From the NCBI GenBank assembly GCA_025360015.1, contig JANYCZ010000001.1, positions 118,800 to 182,799 of the forward strand: DNA of 64,000 bases, in the 5' to 3' direction. The notes under the pieces are model-generated. The model worked only from the letters and a program-made list of their open reading frames with translations, did no database searches and was not told the DNA's origin. Positions 25,847 through 34,588 of this stretch are shown one piece after another. The translations under genes and the position numbers were made by a program. The DNA comes from Verrucomicrobiota bacterium. Its GTDB lineage: Bacteria > Verrucomicrobiota > Verrucomicrobiia > Verrucomicrobiales > Verrucomicrobiaceae. Within the stretch, counting starts at the first letter, position 1; each line of letters opens with the position of its first letter.

Positions 25847-25930
25847 GTTCTTCGTTGTGTAGTGCCGGCTTCAGCCGGTTCTAGATAGCGCGACCAGACC
25901 GCCTAAAGGCGGGACTACAATACGAAGAAC
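25847..25930. repeat. REPIN: inverted pair of GTAG-type REP hairpins
   Basis: An 84-bp element with imperfect 17-bp ends: GTTCTTCGTTGTGTAGT on the left; the right end, reverse complemented, reads GTTCTTCGTATTGTAGT (15 of 17 match). Inside each end is a GTAG-led palindrome: GTAGTGCCGGCTTCAGCCGG and, reversed, GTAGTCCCGCCTTTAGGCGG. Two REPs head to head form a REPIN. It lies in the space between the convergent protease gene and a methyltransferase gene. Confidence 0.82.
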
Positions 25931-25943
25931 TGCGCACACGTCT

Positions 25944-26786
25944 TCATCCCTTAAACCCTGCCAGCCGCACACCGAAGAGCCAGCGAAACGGCGGCTTCAG
26001 CGCGAGGGTTTTGCGCAGTCCATGCGGCAGCAGGTCCAGCAGCTTCTCACACACCACGGCGGGCCAGGTGGGCAGCAGCGTGAACTTGCCATGCCCGCCG
26101 AAGACGACGCAGACCTTGGAGAAACCGACTTGCCGGAAGAGGGCCGAAAGATCGCCCACGGTGTATTCCTTCAGGTGAAATCCCGTCGCCTCACGGTCAA
26201 ACACACCGCTGATGTCATGCGGCCCCGTCAGGCGGCTGGGGGTGATGCACAAATAAACACCACCGGGCGCGAGAGCCGCATGCAAATGGCGGAGCTGCTC
26301 CACCGCATCGTCCGGGTGCAGGTGCTCCATCAACTGGTTGCTGTAGGCCACGTCCACACTGCCCGCTGCCACGGGGATGGTGCTGCCGTCTGAGAGCACC
26401 AGCCGCAGATTGTCCGGCAGCGTGCGCTTGCGGGTGATCTCATCGGAGACATCCACCGCCAGCACCTGCGCCACTTTGGCTGCGACCACCTTGGCAAATT
26501 CACAGTCTCCCGGTCCCACTTCGAGAAACACCGTCTTTGCATTTAAGAAGGGCGCGACAATCTCCATTTTCTCCGCCACATCCGCCGCCAGCCGCTCAGG
26601 GGAGGCCTGGTTCGTGTGCTGTGGGTGCTGTGGCACGCGTTTAAAAAGCTCGTCATACACCGCCGAATACAGCGTGCGGCGCTGCTCCTTGGTGGCATGG
26701 CGCAGCCGGTCGGCCAGTTCGCGCTCGACCTCATAGTGCTGGCGGAGCTGTTCAGGAGTGCGTGTTTCGGTGACGGTGACGGGCAT
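25944..26786 (-). CDS. Class I SAM-dependent methyltransferase
   Basis: A 280-aa methyltransferase. Motif I is FLEVGPGDCEFAK, motif II/acidic residue VLAVDVSDE, motif III YSNQLMEHLHPDD and motif IV/V LAPGGVYLCITPSR. The C-terminal segment WLFGVRLAGF contains hydrophobic residues and may touch a membrane. The substrate is unknown. It is convergent with the protease gene and separated from it by the REPIN. Confidence 0.87.
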   Translation of the reverse strand: MPVTVTETRTPEQLRQHYEVERELADRLRHATKEQRRTLYSAVYDELFKRVPQHPQHTNQASPERLAADVAEKMEIVAPFLNAKTVFLEVGPGDCEFAKVVAAKVAQVLAVDVSDEITRKRTLPDNLRLVLSDGSTIPVAAGSVDVAYSNQLMEHLHPDDAVEQLRHLHAALAPGGVYLCITPSRLTGPHDISGVFDREATGFHLKEYTVGDLSALFRQVGFSKVCVVFGGHGKFTLLPTWPAVVCEKLLDLLPHGLRKTLALKPPFRWLFGVRLAGFKG

Positions 26787-26875
26787 GCGTGTCTAAAAGC
26801 TAAGCGCCAGATCCGTTTCAGGCAAGGGCGCGCACAGCCTTGCTCATTGCCGAAGGCGCATTAGCATGAGGCCGA

Positions 26876-27847
26876 ATGCTGAAACATCTCCTTCTGCTCT
26901 GCCTGCTCACGCTTGCGGCCCGCGCTCAGGATCTGGGCCCGGCCAAAGACGATCCTTCCGTGCCGAAGGATCGCGACACCATCCTGCGCATCCAGATCTT
27001 CCTCGACAAAAACCTCTTTGGCCCCGGCAAGCTGGATGGCGCCATCGGCGAGTTCACCTACAAGGCCGTGGTGAACTACAACTTCGCGCACGGCCACAAG
27101 GATCTGTACAACTGGACCCGCATCCAGGCCGCCGCCGAGGACGAGGTGCCCATCCTCTTTGCGGCCTTCAAGATCCAGCCCGTGCTGACCAAGTATGTGA
27201 CGCCCGACCTGCCCGATGACTACGAGAAGGCCTCAGTCTATCCCTTCATGGCTTACCGCAGCATGGTGGAGCTCGCCGCCGAGCGCTTTCATACGGACGA
27301 GTCCTTCCTCGCCGTCATCAATCCGAAGAAGGACATGAACGCGCTCAAGCCCGGCGACATCATCGTCGTGCCCAACGTGAAGTCCTTCCGCATCGAGGAC
27401 ATCAAGCCCATGCAGAGCTTTAAAACCGATGCCATGCTCAGCAGCCACACCATCGTGGTGGACACCACCGAGCGCATGGCGGCCATCTACAGCGACAAGG
27501 AGATGATGCTGGCCGCTTTCCCCATCACTCCCGGCAAGCCGCAGTTCATCCCCGTAGGCACCTGGAAGGTGGTGACGATGATGGCCACGCCCACCTTCCG
27601 CTACGACAAGCAGTTCCTCGAAGAAGGCGTGCGCGGGGAAGAGGCCTTTCAGATTCCGCCCGGGCCCAACAGTCCCATCGGCGTCATCTGGTGCGGCCTG
27701 AGCAAATCGGGCATCGGCCTGCACGGCACCGCTATGCCGCGCACCATTGGCCGCACCCGCAGTGCGGGCTGCGTCCGCTTTGCCAACTGGGACGCCATCC
27801 GCCTGCCGCAACTCATCCGGCCAGGAACGCGCGTCATCGTGCGTTAA
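26876..27847 (+). CDS. L,D-transpeptidase (YkuD domain) with a peptidoglycan-binding segment
   Basis: A 323-aa exported protein with signal peptide MLKHLLLLCLLTLAARA. Residues 30-80 resemble a peptidoglycan-binding repeat (IQIFLDKNLFGPGKLDGAIG), and 130-180 has LysM-like features (NALKPGDIIVVPNV). The catalytic block is HGTAMPRTIGRTRSAGCVRF with H283 and the nucleophile C299. Such enzymes form 3-3 crosslinks or anchor proteins to peptidoglycan in the periplasm. The stop is 9 bp before the MlrC-like gene, so they likely share an mRNA. Confidence 0.93.
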   Translation: MLKHLLLLCLLTLAARAQDLGPAKDDPSVPKDRDTILRIQIFLDKNLFGPGKLDGAIGEFTYKAVVNYNFAHGHKDLYNWTRIQAAAEDEVPILFAAFKIQPVLTKYVTPDLPDDYEKASVYPFMAYRSMVELAAERFHTDESFLAVINPKKDMNALKPGDIIVVPNVKSFRIEDIKPMQSFKTDAMLSSHTIVVDTTERMAAIYSDKEMMLAAFPITPGKPQFIPVGTWKVVTMMATPTFRYDKQFLEEGVRGEEAFQIPPGPNSPIGVIWCGLSKSGIGLHGTAMPRTIGRTRSAGCVRFANWDAIRLPQLIRPGTRVIVR

Positions 27848-27856
27848 TCTCCCGCC

Positions 27857-29278
27857 ATGCACATCCTCATTGCCGGTCTCTTCCACGAGACCCACACCTT
27901 TCTCGACGGCCTCACCACGCTTTCCGATTTCCAGATCCGGCGCGGAGACGAACTGTGGGCCAGCAAGGGGGACTCCTCACCGCTCGGAGGCGTGCTGGCA
28001 CTGGCGGATGAATTCGGCTGGCAGATGATCCCTGCCGCCGACTACCGCGCGCAGCCTTCCGTCACCGTGGCCGATGAAGTGATCGAGCAGTTCTGGAACG
28101 ACGTTGCTCCCGCTGCCGCGAAGGCTGACTACGACGCCATCTACCTCGTCCTTCATGGTGCGATGGTCTCGCAAACCCTTCTCGACGTCGAAGGCGAAAT
28201 CCTCCGCCGACTGCGCACCCTCACCACCGTGCCCATCTTTGGTGTCTTCGACCTTCACGCCAATTTTTCGCCGCAGATGGCCACGCTCGCCGACTGCCTC
28301 GTGGGCTATCGCGAAAATCCACACACCGATGCCCGCGAGGCCGGACTCATCGCCGCACGTTTACTCCAGCGCTGCCTCACCACCAGCCAGCGCCCACGCA
28401 TGCAGCTCCGCCAGCCCGGCATCAACTGGCCGCCCACCGGCACCGGCACGGCGAATGATCCCATGCTTACCCTAGAGTCCATGGCACGGCAGTATGAGGC
28501 CGTAGACGATTCGCTCTGGGCCATCAACATCGTCGCCGGTTTCAGCTTTGCCGACACGCCCGACACCGGCGTGAGCTTCGTCGCCTGCACCACGGCGGAT
28601 GCCACACCGCAGCTTGAGGAGCTCGATAAATGCGCGCATGCGCTCAGCCACCTCGGCCAGATCACCGATCCATCAGCGGATGAAGTGCTCGCCCAGCTCA
28701 AGCCATTGCCCGCAGGGCTGACCGTGCTGGTGGAGCCCTCCGACAACATCGGCGGCGGTGCTCCCGGCGATGGCACAGGCCTGCTGCGTGCTCTCATCCG
28801 GCATGGCATTTCCAATGCCGCCATATGCCTCAGCGATCCTCAGTGCGTGAGCGAGATCGAAGCCGGTGTACGCACCATCCAACTCGGCGGCAAAGGCAGC
28901 CGCCTAGACGCAGGCCCGCTCACTCTCGAAGTCGAACTCATCACGCTGAACGATGGCCGCTTTGAACTCGAAGACAAAAACAGCCATCTCGCCAGCATGT
29001 GCGGCGATGTCTTCGACATGGGTCGCTGCGCCGTGGTCAAACACGCGGGTCTCACCATCCTCATCTCCAGTGTGAAGACACCGCCCTTCGATCTCGGCCA
29101 ATGGCACAGCCAGGGCATCGCGGTAGAGAATCTCTCCGTCGTCGCCGTCAAAGCCGCCGTTGCCCATCGCCGAGCCTATGACAAGATCGCCGCCCGCATG
29201 CTGTGGGTGGATACACCCGGCCCGTGCAGCAGCAATTTGGAGGCGCTGCCGTACCGGCATCTGCAGCGAGGTCGATAA
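27857..29278 (+). CDS. M81 family metallopeptidase, MlrC-like
   Basis: A 473-aa protein with the MlrC family order: an N-terminal segment MHILIAGLFHETHTF, then the zinc-binding motif DLHANFSPQM near 132 and YRENPHTDAREAG, and the conserved VEPSDNIGGGAPGDGTG near 294. A C-terminal domain covers about 300-470. MlrC-like enzymes hydrolyse linear microcystin and other peptides; most members have unknown substrates. It is downstream of the L,D-transpeptidase and probably in its operon. Confidence 0.92.
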   Translation: MHILIAGLFHETHTFLDGLTTLSDFQIRRGDELWASKGDSSPLGGVLALADEFGWQMIPAADYRAQPSVTVADEVIEQFWNDVAPAAAKADYDAIYLVLHGAMVSQTLLDVEGEILRRLRTLTTVPIFGVFDLHANFSPQMATLADCLVGYRENPHTDAREAGLIAARLLQRCLTTSQRPRMQLRQPGINWPPTGTGTANDPMLTLESMARQYEAVDDSLWAINIVAGFSFADTPDTGVSFVACTTADATPQLEELDKCAHALSHLGQITDPSADEVLAQLKPLPAGLTVLVEPSDNIGGGAPGDGTGLLRALIRHGISNAAICLSDPQCVSEIEAGVRTIQLGGKGSRLDAGPLTLEVELITLNDGRFELEDKNSHLASMCGDVFDMGRCAVVKHAGLTILISSVKTPPFDLGQWHSQGIAVENLSVVAVKAAVAHRRAYDKIAARMLWVDTPGPCSSNLEALPYRHLQRGR

Positions 29279-29332
29279 TTCATCCCAAGAGGATCTTCAG
29301 TTCAACGTCATGCGGTGTGAAATCACGCCAAC

Positions 29333-30988
29333 ATGAACACGCACGATCCTCATCAGCCGCCCGCTTCTCAAGTGCCACCTGGCTGGGAGCGGTTTCAATC
29401 GCCACCTGTGGCTGAACCCATCCTTCAAGCGGTCATGGTGGAGGACTCACCACCGCAGCCGGTGCGCCTTCAACCTCGGGCACCAGCATGGCTGCGCCTC
29501 TGGCGCCAGATGGGCGGCAGTTCGCTCATGCTCAGCATTGCGGTGCATGTGGGCCTGCTGTTGCTGGCGGGCTTGATCATCGTCGGCTCCCAGATCGCGA
29601 AGCCGGCGGTGGATTTCATTCCAGCGGGTCAAACTCAAGCGGGTGTCGATGCTTCGCGCGCGTTGGAACATCGTGTGAGCATGAACCATCATGCCGCCAT
29701 GGCAAGGAGGCCACCGCAGACACGCATCGGCGTGGAGGGCCCGTCGGACATCGCACTGCCTGACGCTGAAGCGATGACGCTGCCAGAAGCAGGGCAGGGG
29801 ATGGCAGCGGCTGGAGGCAGGTTGAGCAGTGAATCCATGGGTAGCAGCCTAGGCATGGAGGGCACCGCGTCGCCCCGCATGATGCCCGAGATACCCAAAA
29901 TGTTCGGCGGCCGTTGCTCGCCGCAAAATCGTCTCGAAAAGCTGCGGCAGAACGGCGGCACGCCGGAGTGCGAGATGGCGGTATCGCGTTCGCTGGCGTG
30001 GCTGAAGTCACAGCAGAACGCCGATGGCTCGTGGGGACGCACGAACAAAGGAGCGATGACCGGCCTCGCACTGCTTTGCTATCTGGGCCGCTGCGAGACA
30101 CCCGACTCAGCGTTCTTCGGCGACAACGTGCGCGATGGCATGCTCTACCTGGTGGAGCTCGCGCGAAAAAATCCATACAGCATCGTCGCGGAGCAGCCCT
30201 TGTCGAATTCCGCCACCTATGAGCATGGCATCGCCACCTACGCGCTGGGCGAGATGTATTCGTTCTATCGCCTTGGCAACCGTAGCCTGCCCGGCCTGCG
30301 CGAAGCGTTTGAGAGGGGCGTGCAGATCATCATCGAGCAGCAAAACCAGCAGGGCTCATGGACTTACGGCGGCAAAGAGGCTGGTCTGCCCCATGCTTAC
30401 AACAAGGACAGCCGGGGCGAGGATTTGTCCGTCAGCGGCTGGCAGTTTCAGGCGCTCAAAGCCGCGAAGCATTCCGGGTTGAAAATCGCGGGCCTCGATG
30501 CCGCCATCAAACGCTGTTGCGATTACCTGGAGTCCAAGCAGACGAAGGACGGCGGCTTTGGCAAAACGAACCGTGATGATCACTACAACCAATGGAGCCT
30601 CACCGGTTGCGGCGTGCTGGGCCTTCAGACTTTGGCGCACAACAAAGCGACTCCCGTAAAGAAAGGCATCCGTTTCTTGCGTGACTTCCTCACCAGCGAG
30701 CCGCTCGACTGGGAGCGCAACTGCAACCTCTACTGCTGGTACTACTACACCCAGGCCTTCTTCCAGCAGGGCGGCGACGACTGGAAGTTCTACAACGCGC
30801 AGTTCATGCCGCAGATCCTCGGCGCGCAGCAGGCCGACGGCTCCTTCAAACGCGGCCGCCCCAACTGGCCCGCCGGCGATGCCGCCGACGCCATCTACCG
30901 CCAGTGCCTCTGCACCCTCCAGCTCGAAGTCTATTTCCGTTACCTCAAGGTCGCGGATCGTGGGGAGCCGTCGATCTTTGAGAAGTAA
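29333..30988 (+). CDS. Membrane-anchored squalene-cyclase-repeat protein
   Basis: A 551-aa protein. A Pro-rich cytoplasmic N-terminus (about 1-45) is followed by one transmembrane helix at about 62-84, then a linker, then an alpha/alpha-barrel region (about 200-540). The repeats carry motifs such as QNADGSWGRTNKGAMTGLALL, QQNQQGSWTYGG, KQTKDGGFGKTNR and AQQADGSFKR. These QxxDGSW-type repeats are those of prenyltransferases and squalene/oxidosqualene cyclases, but the catalytic DXDD motif is not evident. In this phylum such proteins are common and probably not terpene cyclases. Likely role: a periplasmic protein-binding scaffold. Confidence 0.85.
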   Translation: MNTHDPHQPPASQVPPGWERFQSPPVAEPILQAVMVEDSPPQPVRLQPRAPAWLRLWRQMGGSSLMLSIAVHVGLLLLAGLIIVGSQIAKPAVDFIPAGQTQAGVDASRALEHRVSMNHHAAMARRPPQTRIGVEGPSDIALPDAEAMTLPEAGQGMAAAGGRLSSESMGSSLGMEGTASPRMMPEIPKMFGGRCSPQNRLEKLRQNGGTPECEMAVSRSLAWLKSQQNADGSWGRTNKGAMTGLALLCYLGRCETPDSAFFGDNVRDGMLYLVELARKNPYSIVAEQPLSNSATYEHGIATYALGEMYSFYRLGNRSLPGLREAFERGVQIIIEQQNQQGSWTYGGKEAGLPHAYNKDSRGEDLSVSGWQFQALKAAKHSGLKIAGLDAAIKRCCDYLESKQTKDGGFGKTNRDDHYNQWSLTGCGVLGLQTLAHNKATPVKKGIRFLRDFLTSEPLDWERNCNLYCWYYYTQAFFQQGGDDWKFYNAQFMPQILGAQQADGSFKRGRPNWPAGDAADAIYRQCLCTLQLEVYFRYLKVADRGEPSIFEK

Positions 30989-31060
30989 GCCTATCCCTCG
31001 GCGTGTAAATTCGCGTCGTCGTTTGCTTTATGGATGGCGCCGCTGGATGGGTCGTTCTTC

Positions 31061-32269
31061 ATGAAACGCATTCTTCTCACGCTGCTCGGCACTATTTTCT
31101 TCACTGTGCCGGCCCTGCGTGCTGACGTACCAGCAATGGTCATGTCAGTGGATTCGTCGGCTTTTGTTTTCTCGCCGGGGAACTGGGTGGGAGATGCCGG
31201 GCGCGAGGGCAGTCTCTACCGGCAGACTTGGAACCCTGGGGCGTATGTGCGCATCACCTGGGAGACTAGCACCGCGAAGGTGATGCCAGTGCTCCTGCTG
31301 GATACTTCCATGCATGCGCCCACGTCCAATCCGCCTGTCCTTGCGTGCAACCTGGACGGTGTGTGGACCAGCAATCTTCCCTGTGCGAAGGAGATCCCTG
31401 TCGCGGGAATGAACGGGGCGGGCAAGCATGTGCTGACTGTGTATCTAAAAAAATCGGACCAGCTCAACCGTTGGGGAACACAAGGAGTGAGCGGCACCAA
31501 TGTGGTTCGCATCACGGGATTGAAGGTGGATGCTGACGCCAAGCCCGGTGTCGATGCTGAACAAGTTCCATGGGCGTTGATCGTTGGCGATAGCATTACC
31601 GAAGGCATCGGTGCCCAGGAACTGGAAGGCTATTCGCATCTGGTCGGACAAGCGCTGCGAACGCAAGGCTATGGATACTGCATCAGTGCATGCGGTTGGA
31701 GTGGATGGCTTCATCGCGGCGACAACCCTCCAGGAGATGTCCCCGGCTATTACGTGATCTCGGATTCCATCAATGGATCAGGCGGTCAGTATCACGATGC
31801 CGACAGCCGCTGGAACAAAATTGACGCGAATCACTCGCTCCTTGATTCACGTGGTCGTCTCAGCGCCTCTGGCCGGGACGGTCAGGAGCCATCCGTGATC
31901 ATGATCAACTATGGGACGAATGACGCGATCCACAATGCGAACGCCAGCGATGTGCGGGCCAGCATGGCCCAAGGCTTGGTGGCGTTGCGCGGAGCAGCAC
32001 CTTCGGCGCACATCTTCTTCATCGTCCCCTTTGGTCAGTATAAGGCGGAGGAGATCAAGCAGATGGTCGGTGCCTTCAATTCGGCACATCCCGAGGATCA
32101 CCGGGTTTCGATCATCGACCTCGGGCCTGATGCGGCCAATGGGCTCCTTCCGGTGAATGGCTATTGGGGCGGACTGCATCCCAATCCCCGTGCTCATGCG
32201 GTATTCGCCGCCCAAATCACTGCCAGGATGGTGGCTGCCCTCTGCAAGTCCGTCCCAGTGCGTCCTTGA
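31061..32269 (+). CDS. Secreted SGNH/GDSL hydrolase
   Basis: A 402-aa exported protein from the ATG at 31061. The signal peptide is MKRILLTLLGTIFFTVPALRA. Residues 20-165 form a beta-rich N-terminal domain as in SGNH esterases with carbohydrate-binding modules. The hydrolase part has block I VGDSITEGIG (nucleophile Ser), block III INYGTND, and block V GGLHPNPRAH (Asp/His region). It probably removes acyl groups from polysaccharides. The first 63 nucleotides are nearly identical to those of the next gene. A possible upstream in-frame start adds only MAPLDGSFF. Confidence 0.9.
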   Translation: MKRILLTLLGTIFFTVPALRADVPAMVMSVDSSAFVFSPGNWVGDAGREGSLYRQTWNPGAYVRITWETSTAKVMPVLLLDTSMHAPTSNPPVLACNLDGVWTSNLPCAKEIPVAGMNGAGKHVLTVYLKKSDQLNRWGTQGVSGTNVVRITGLKVDADAKPGVDAEQVPWALIVGDSITEGIGAQELEGYSHLVGQALRTQGYGYCISACGWSGWLHRGDNPPGDVPGYYVISDSINGSGGQYHDADSRWNKIDANHSLLDSRGRLSASGRDGQEPSVIMINYGTNDAIHNANASDVRASMAQGLVALRGAAPSAHIFFIVPFGQYKAEEIKQMVGAFNSAHPEDHRVSIIDLGPDAANGLLPVNGYWGGLHPNPRAHAVFAAQITARMVAALCKSVPVRP

Positions 32270-32290
32270 TTTCAACACCCATTTTCTCTC

Positions 32291-34489
32291 ATGAAACGCA
32301 TTCTTCTCACGCTGCTCGGCACGATTTCCTTCACTGCGCCGGCCCTGCGTGCTGCCGACCTCGCCGTGGCGGGTGTCTTCTCCGCCAACACCGTGCTCCA
32401 GCGCGATCACACCGTCCCGGTGTGGGGTCAGGCAAACGCTGGAACCGAAGTCACCGTGGAGTTCGCCAGCCAGACCAAGCGTGTCATCACCGACGCGGCG
32501 GGTCACTGGCTGGCGAAGCTCGATGCGATGGCCGCCAGCGCGGAGCCGCGTGCGTTGATCGTGCGCGCCCCAAATTCGCCACAGCCCATCACGGTCACCA
32601 ATGTCGTGGTCGGTGATGTGTGGCTGTGTGCGGGTGGCGGCGAAGTCGGCAAGTATGGCGCCGCTGCGGACGCCCCGCCCGTGGATGCCAAAGCGCCGCC
32701 CGTGCGCGTGTTCACCGTCACGCAAAGAAAATCACGCGAGGTGCAGGCAGAGGTGCAAGGCCGCTGGACCGAGGTGCAAGCCTCCACCGTCCAGCAGTTC
32801 GCAGCGCAGTCAGGCCACCTCGCCCACACGCTCGGCCAGGCGCTCGGTGTGCCGGTGGGCATCATCACCATTTCGATGAATGATCCCGTGGAATCCTGGA
32901 TGAGCCGCACGGCTCTCGCCGCCACGCCGGCAGCCGCGCCGATCATCGCTTTCTACGGCAGCGCTGCGTGGCAGATGCGCACTGTGGGCACCTTTGAACA
33001 ACGGCTCAAGGCTTGGATGGACTACTGCCAGAAGCTGCCGCTGAATCCTCCGGCAAAGCCTCTGCCAGACGAGGTGGAGGGGCTCACGAAACAGGAACCT
33101 GCGGCGGTGTGGAATGCCATGATCGCTCCCCTCACCGCGCTCGCGATTCGTGGCATCGTGTGGGACAGCGGCGAAGACTCGATCAGCCTAAATCGAGCCT
33201 TCCAGCAGGGGCAGTTGCTGCCCGCGCTGATCGCAGGCTGGCGGCAGGCCTTCGGCAGTGCGGACCTGCCCTTCGTCATCGTGCAGTTGCGCCCTCATCG
33301 CTATGCCGTGCCTTTCGGGCTGGATGGACGTCTCGCCGCCGAGCTGCGCGAGGGCCAGCGTGCTGCCGCGACCGCTGCCAAGGCCGCCCTTGTCGTGACC
33401 ATTGACCTCGCAGCCGATCCCACGCCGCGCGAGGTCAGCACGCGCATCGCGGACGCCATCCTCGCCACAGCTTATCACCAGCCTGACCGCGATACCGACG
33501 GCCCGCAGCTCGTCAGCGCAGAAACGAAGGGCAACCAAATCATCCTGCACTTCACCGGCACACGCGGCGGCCTCACGGCCAAAGGCGGAGCGTTGAAGGG
33601 TTTCGCCATCGCCTCCTCGATGTTTCGCTGGGTGTGGGCCGAGGCCACGATTTCCGGCGACAACGTCATCGTCACCGCCCGCAGCGTGCCGCAGCCCAAA
33701 GGCCTGCGCTATGCCTATGAAGACCTGCCCACACAAGGCGCGACCCTCTGCGATGGCAAAGGCAACCCCGCCGCCCCCTTCCGCACGGATGATCTTCTCT
33801 CGGTCACGGGCAAGAGCCTCGACCCCACCGCCCCGGTCCAGTGGTTCAATCCGCGCGTGGATCTCGGCATCGAAGATCCCCGTTTGCCGCGCATCCTCAT
33901 CATCGGCGATTCCATCTCCGCAGGCTACCTCCCCCTCCTGCGCGACCGCATGCGCGGCCTCGCCAATGTGATCGGTGAATCGTCCATGAAAAAGGACACC
34001 TGGGCCAGCATGGACCCGATCTTTTATCGCTCCGACTGGGCAGCGAAAGACGACGACCTGAAGAAGTTCCTCGCGGCTCGCGGCCCGTTTGCCATCGTGC
34101 ATTTCAACAACGGCATCCATAACTTCTTCACCGCCAAGCCCGGCGACGAGAAGCCCTATGCGGAGCAGCTTCGCAAAGTCGTCGCCACCATCCGTCAAGC
34201 TGGAGCCGTGTGCCTCTTCGCCAACTCCACCGGCACCGTCGCCGACAACACCATCGCCATCGCACCGCACTACCTTACCAACTGCCTCATCTTCAATGCT
34301 GCCGCTGAAGAGGTCATGAAGGAGCTGCACGTCCCGCTCACAGACATCCACGGAATCACCCAGCCGCGCATCAAAGAGCTCATCAGCGGCGACCTCATCC
34401 ACCTCAATTCTGAAGCCACCCTCCTCATGGCAGACCTCATCGCCCAACGGCTGAAGGAGACGCTGGCCGCACTTCCGCCAGCGCTTTAG
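32291..34489 (+). CDS. Secreted SASA (sialate O-acetylesterase)-like protein with a C-terminal SGNH module
   Basis: A 732-aa exported protein; signal peptide MKRILLTLLGTISFTAPALRA. Residues 25-480 follow the layout of sialate O-acetylesterases (VFSANTVLQRDHTVPVWGQA, TNVVVGDVWLCAGG), but the catalytic SGQSNM motif is replaced by AGGGEV and the GGTP motif by MNDPVESW. This suggests a non-catalytic pseudoenzyme. Residues about 530-730 hold an intact-looking SGNH module: IIGDSISAGYL, FNNGIHNF and DLIHLNSEA. The C-terminal module is probably the working esterase and the N-terminal part may bind sugar. It follows the SGNH hydrolase gene by 21 bp. Confidence 0.84.
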   Translation: MKRILLTLLGTISFTAPALRAADLAVAGVFSANTVLQRDHTVPVWGQANAGTEVTVEFASQTKRVITDAAGHWLAKLDAMAASAEPRALIVRAPNSPQPITVTNVVVGDVWLCAGGGEVGKYGAAADAPPVDAKAPPVRVFTVTQRKSREVQAEVQGRWTEVQASTVQQFAAQSGHLAHTLGQALGVPVGIITISMNDPVESWMSRTALAATPAAAPIIAFYGSAAWQMRTVGTFEQRLKAWMDYCQKLPLNPPAKPLPDEVEGLTKQEPAAVWNAMIAPLTALAIRGIVWDSGEDSISLNRAFQQGQLLPALIAGWRQAFGSADLPFVIVQLRPHRYAVPFGLDGRLAAELREGQRAAATAAKAALVVTIDLAADPTPREVSTRIADAILATAYHQPDRDTDGPQLVSAETKGNQIILHFTGTRGGLTAKGGALKGFAIASSMFRWVWAEATISGDNVIVTARSVPQPKGLRYAYEDLPTQGATLCDGKGNPAAPFRTDDLLSVTGKSLDPTAPVQWFNPRVDLGIEDPRLPRILIIGDSISAGYLPLLRDRMRGLANVIGESSMKKDTWASMDPIFYRSDWAAKDDDLKKFLAARGPFAIVHFNNGIHNFFTAKPGDEKPYAEQLRKVVATIRQAGAVCLFANSTGTVADNTIAIAPHYLTNCLIFNAAAEEVMKELHVPLTDIHGITQPRIKELISGDLIHLNSEATLLMADLIAQRLKETLAALPPAL

Positions 34490-34510
34490 ATGGGAGGTGG
34501 CGGACGGTGT

Positions 34511-34586
34511 AAAGTACCGCGGAACTTTAGTTCGTTTTGGGGAGGCACGGAGCTTTCCAGAGAGAGCTAAAGCTCACGAGTACTCT
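34511..34586. repeat. REP-like inverted hairpin pair, second class
   Basis: AGTACCGCGGAACTTTAGTTC on the left and its approximate reverse complement AGTACTCGTGAGCTTTAGCTC on the right (about 14 of 21 match). Each half carries a palindrome (GAACTTTAGTTC and GAGCTTTAGCTC). The element fills the space between two convergent stop codons, so it could also act as a bidirectional terminator. It differs from the GTAG class at 25847. Confidence 0.6.
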
Positions 34587-34588
34587 CC

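Noticed and set aside
33188..34447. A 419-codon minus-strand frame
   Set aside because: Antisense shadow of the SASA/SGNH gene.
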